8,019 nt of DNA. Origin: Bordetella parapertussis. Its GTDB lineage: Bacteria; Pseudomonadota; Gammaproteobacteria; Burkholderiales; Burkholderiaceae_B. Under the pieces are notes generated by a model. The model saw nothing but the letters and a program-made list of their open reading frames with translations. It searched no databases and was not told the DNA's origin. A program made the position numbers and the translations under genes. Positions 6,243 through 8,019 of this stretch are shown here, one piece after another. Location of the stretch: NCBI GenBank assembly GCA_943331855.1, contig CALQNE010000157.1, positions 1 through 8,019 of the forward strand, read 5' to 3'. Numbering within the stretch: position 1 is the first letter of the stretch; every line of letters begins with the position of its first letter.

Positions 6243-6959
6243 ATGAATAACGTGTTGCCCCCCCAGTCGCCTGCTTTAGGCGACGCCACGCCTACCGCTC
6301 CGGCTCAAATCTTGCCGGTGCCCAACAGCGCGTGGGCCAACAATTCGCCGGTCTTTTTGGTTGGCATGATGGGTGCGGGCAAAACGACGATCGGTAAAAG
6401 CCTGGCGAAAGTATTGCATCGCGAATTTCTGGATTTAGACCACGAGCTTGAAGCCCGTTGTGGCGTGCGGATTCCGACCATTTTCGAGATTGAAGGCGAA
6501 AGCGGTTTTCGTAAGCGCGAGTGCCAAGTATTAGACGATTGTTCGCTACGACCGGGTTTAGTCATGGCGACCGGAGGCGGTGCTGTGCTCGCGCCTGAAA
6601 ACCGACAGGCCTTACGCACGCGAGGCGTGGTGGTGTACCTCAGAGCAAGCGTTGACGAACTGTATCGACGCACCAGTCGTGACCGTAATCGTCCGTTACT
6701 GGCGACGGCCGACCCGCGGGGGACCCTGCGCAGCTTGCTTGAACTGCGCGAACCGTTATACCGGGAAGTGGCCGATATTGTGGTCGATACCGGTTCAATT
6801 TCGGTGCCACAATTAGTCACACAGTTGATTGAACGCCTCAAGCAGATCGATAAAACAATTGACCAACAGGCGCAGCGTCATCCCGAAAACTCTTCAGAGA
6901 GCATGCGGGCAGATTTCACTGCGAGTCATCCACCAGAGAACAAACCATGCACACCGTAG
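6243..6959 (+). CDS. aroK: Shikimate kinase
   Basis: AroK phosphorylates shikimate at the 3-hydroxyl using ATP, the fifth step of the shikimate pathway, in the cytosol. It is an NMP-kinase-like P-loop protein. From the ATG at 6243 (238 residues): Walker A GMMGAGKTT at 41-49, the shikimate/Mg segment LDLDHELE with D64 and D66, FEIEGESGFRKRE at 81-93 with shikimate-binding R90, GGG at 111-113, the lid RDRNRPLL at 146-153, and LREPLY at 168-173 with R169. Every key residue is present. The core is about 165 residues. This protein adds a 36-residue Pro/Ala-rich leader and a polar C-terminal tail of about 38 residues (beyond 200), both unlike the compact E. coli enzyme. The start is ambiguous: GTG at 6240 is better spaced (7 bases) from GGGA at 6229-6232 than the ATG (10 bases). 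The frame also runs back into mrcA, but that extension has no family resemblance. The 3' end overlaps aroB by 13 bases. Confidence 0.95.
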   Translation: MNNVLPPQSPALGDATPTAPAQILPVPNSAWANNSPVFLVGMMGAGKTTIGKSLAKVLHREFLDLDHELEARCGVRIPTIFEIEGESGFRKRECQVLDDCSLRPGLVMATGGGAVLAPENRQALRTRGVVVYLRASVDELYRRTSRDRNRPLLATADPRGTLRSLLELREPLYREVADIVVDTGSISVPQLVTQLIERLKQIDKTIDQQAQRHPENSSESMRADFTASHPPENKPCTP

Positions 6960-8019
6960 ATGTCGCGACCCCAGGCGGGCATTATCCAATTCGCATTGCG
7001 CCCGGGCGTCTTGAGGCTCTTGCGCAAACGATCCCCGCAGATGCGACCTCGATTGTTTTAATTACGAATCCAGGCATACAGGCACTGATGGGCGAACGTG
7101 TCACCCAGGTGCTTGCGCAAACTGGCAAGCGCGTAGTGCCCGTGTTGTTGCCGGATGGCGAGGCCTACAAAAGCTTAGAAACGCTCAATGTCATTTTTGA
7201 TGCCATGTTAGGCGCGCAACTTGATCGACGCACCGTGATTGTGGCGTTAGGGGGTGGCGTGATTGGCGACATGGCCGGGTTTGCTGCCGCGGTGTATCAG
7301 CGGGGCGTGCGCTTTGTACAGGTGCCCACCACGCTTTTATCGCAAGTGGATTCTTCGGTGGGCGGCAAAACAGCGGTGAATCATCCGTTAGGCAAAAACA
7401 TGATTGGCGCTTTTTATCAGCCAATTGCTGTTGAGATCGATACCAGTGTGCTCAACACCTTGCCTGATCGTGAAATGTCTGCAGGCTTGGCCGAAGTGAT
7501 TAAGTACGGCTTGATCCTTGACCCAGAATTTTTTGAGTGGTGCGAAAAAAATGTTGGTGGCTTGCGCTCGCGCGATCCTGAGCTGCTTGCCCTGGCGATT
7601 CGTCGCTCATGCGAATTTAAAGCCTGGGTGGTTTCAAAAGACGAACGCGAAACCGGCTTGCGCGCGATTTTGAATTTAGGCCACACGTTTGGTCATGCGA
7701 TTGAGGCGGGCCTGGGGTATGGCGAGTGGTTGCATGGCGAGGCCGTTGGTTGCGGTTTGATCATGGCGGCCGATTTGTCAGCTGAGCTATTCGGCTTTTC
7801 GCAAAGCGATGTTCAACGCGTGCGTGCATTAGTGCGCGCGATTGGCTGCCCGGTGCTTGGGCCACGCCTTGGCGGCGTTGAGCATTGGATGCAATTGATG
7901 CGCGGCGATAAAAAGACAGAAGCCGGCGAAATCAATTTTATTTTGATGCCAAAAATTGGCGAGACGATTCGTCGCAGCGCACCCGCCGAGGCCGTGGCGC
8001 GTGTGATCTTACGCAACAC
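6947..8019 (+). CDS. aroB: 3-dehydroquinate synthase (last codons cut by the window)
   Basis: AroB converts 3-deoxy-D-arabino-heptulosonate 7-phosphate to 3-dehydroquinate, the second shikimate-pathway step, using NAD+ and a divalent metal. I translated the frame from the ATG at 6947 and it stays open to the window edge, giving 357 codons plus two bases. The family is usually about 355-365 residues, so only the last few residues and the stop are missing. Landmarks: DGEAYKSLETL at 70-80, NAD-binding GGGVIGDMAGF at 102-112, PTTLLSQVDSSVGGKTAVN at 127-145, metal ligands E183 (LAEVIKYG), H246 (NLGHTFGHA) and H263 (WLHGEAV), and RGDKK at 319-323. All are intact. The start lies inside aroK, 13 bases before its end in another frame, with only a weak upstream GAGA. 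Translation is probably coupled to aroK. Together the two genes form the common proteobacterial aroKB unit. Confidence 0.97.
   Translation, partial: MHTVDVATPGGHYPIRIAPGRLEALAQTIPADATSIVLITNPGIQALMGERVTQVLAQTGKRVVPVLLPDGEAYKSLETLNVIFDAMLGAQLDRRTVIVALGGGVIGDMAGFAAAVYQRGVRFVQVPTTLLSQVDSSVGGKTAVNHPLGKNMIGAFYQPIAVEIDTSVLNTLPDREMSAGLAEVIKYGLILDPEFFEWCEKNVGGLRSRDPELLALAIRRSCEFKAWVVSKDERETGLRAILNLGHTFGHAIEAGLGYGEWLHGEAVGCGLIMAADLSAELFGFSQSDVQRVRALVRAIGCPVLGPRLGGVEHWMQLMRGDKKTEAGEINFILMPKIGETIRRSAPAEAVARVILRN

Noticed and set aside
6305..6841. Long open frame of 178 codons antisense to aroK.
   Set aside because: The product is Arg/Ser/Thr-rich, shows no domain, and mirrors a strongly recognised kinase frame. 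It is a shadow of aroK codon usage.
1..8019. Search for tRNA or rRNA genes, CRISPR repeats, insertion-sequence ends or a horizontally acquired cassette.
   Set aside because: No repeat arrays, transposase motifs, cloverleaf sequences or long non-coding stretches were seen. The largest gene-free gap is about 93 bases, so the window reads as ordinary core genome.

Overview
The window looks like conserved core chromosome of a betaproteobacterium, probably order Burkholderiales and perhaps an Alcaligenaceae-type organism. This rests on gene order (lysA and lptM divergent from cyaY, then mrcA, then aroK-aroB) and on remembered resemblance of the LysA, AroK and CyaY sequences to that group. It is inference, not a database result. 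Base composition is moderate, and the genes are tightly packed with almost no intergenic DNA.

Layout, left to right. A zinc-dependent histone-deacetylase/acetylpolyamine-amidohydrolase family gene runs in from the left edge (+, 5' end missing). Facing it is a secreted serine hydrolase of the class C beta-lactamase/6-aminohexanoate-dimer hydrolase fold (-). That gene lies 8 bases downstream of lysA (diaminopimelate decarboxylase, -). Upstream of lysA, on the same strand, is the small lipoprotein gene lptM. The lptM-lysA gap holds a candidate promoter and a perfect CRP-type palindrome. Divergent from lptM is cyaY (bacterial frataxin, +). It converges on mrcA (penicillin-binding protein 1A, -) with a 4-base overlap of the 3' ends, and a perfect 10-bp hairpin sits inside the last codons of cyaY. 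From the far side of mrcA, aroK (shikimate kinase) and aroB (3-dehydroquinate synthase) read rightwards and overlap by 13 bases. The right edge cuts aroB after codon 357, very near its expected end.

How the genes fit together. LysA makes L-lysine from meso-diaminopimelate, the same precursor that enters peptidoglycan, and PBP1A polymerises and cross-links that peptidoglycan. LptM assists outer-membrane LptD maturation. AroK and AroB are two steps of the shikimate pathway. CyaY regulates Fe-S cluster assembly. The linkage is a conserved housekeeping neighbourhood rather than one pathway.

I found no sign of a mobile element, CRISPR array, tRNA or rRNA, and no evidence of an undescribed multi-gene system. 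The items most worth a second look are the terminator-like hairpin embedded in cyaY, the CRP-like site in front of lysA, the serine hydrolase attached to lysA, and the absence of pilM-Q genes between mrcA and aroK.
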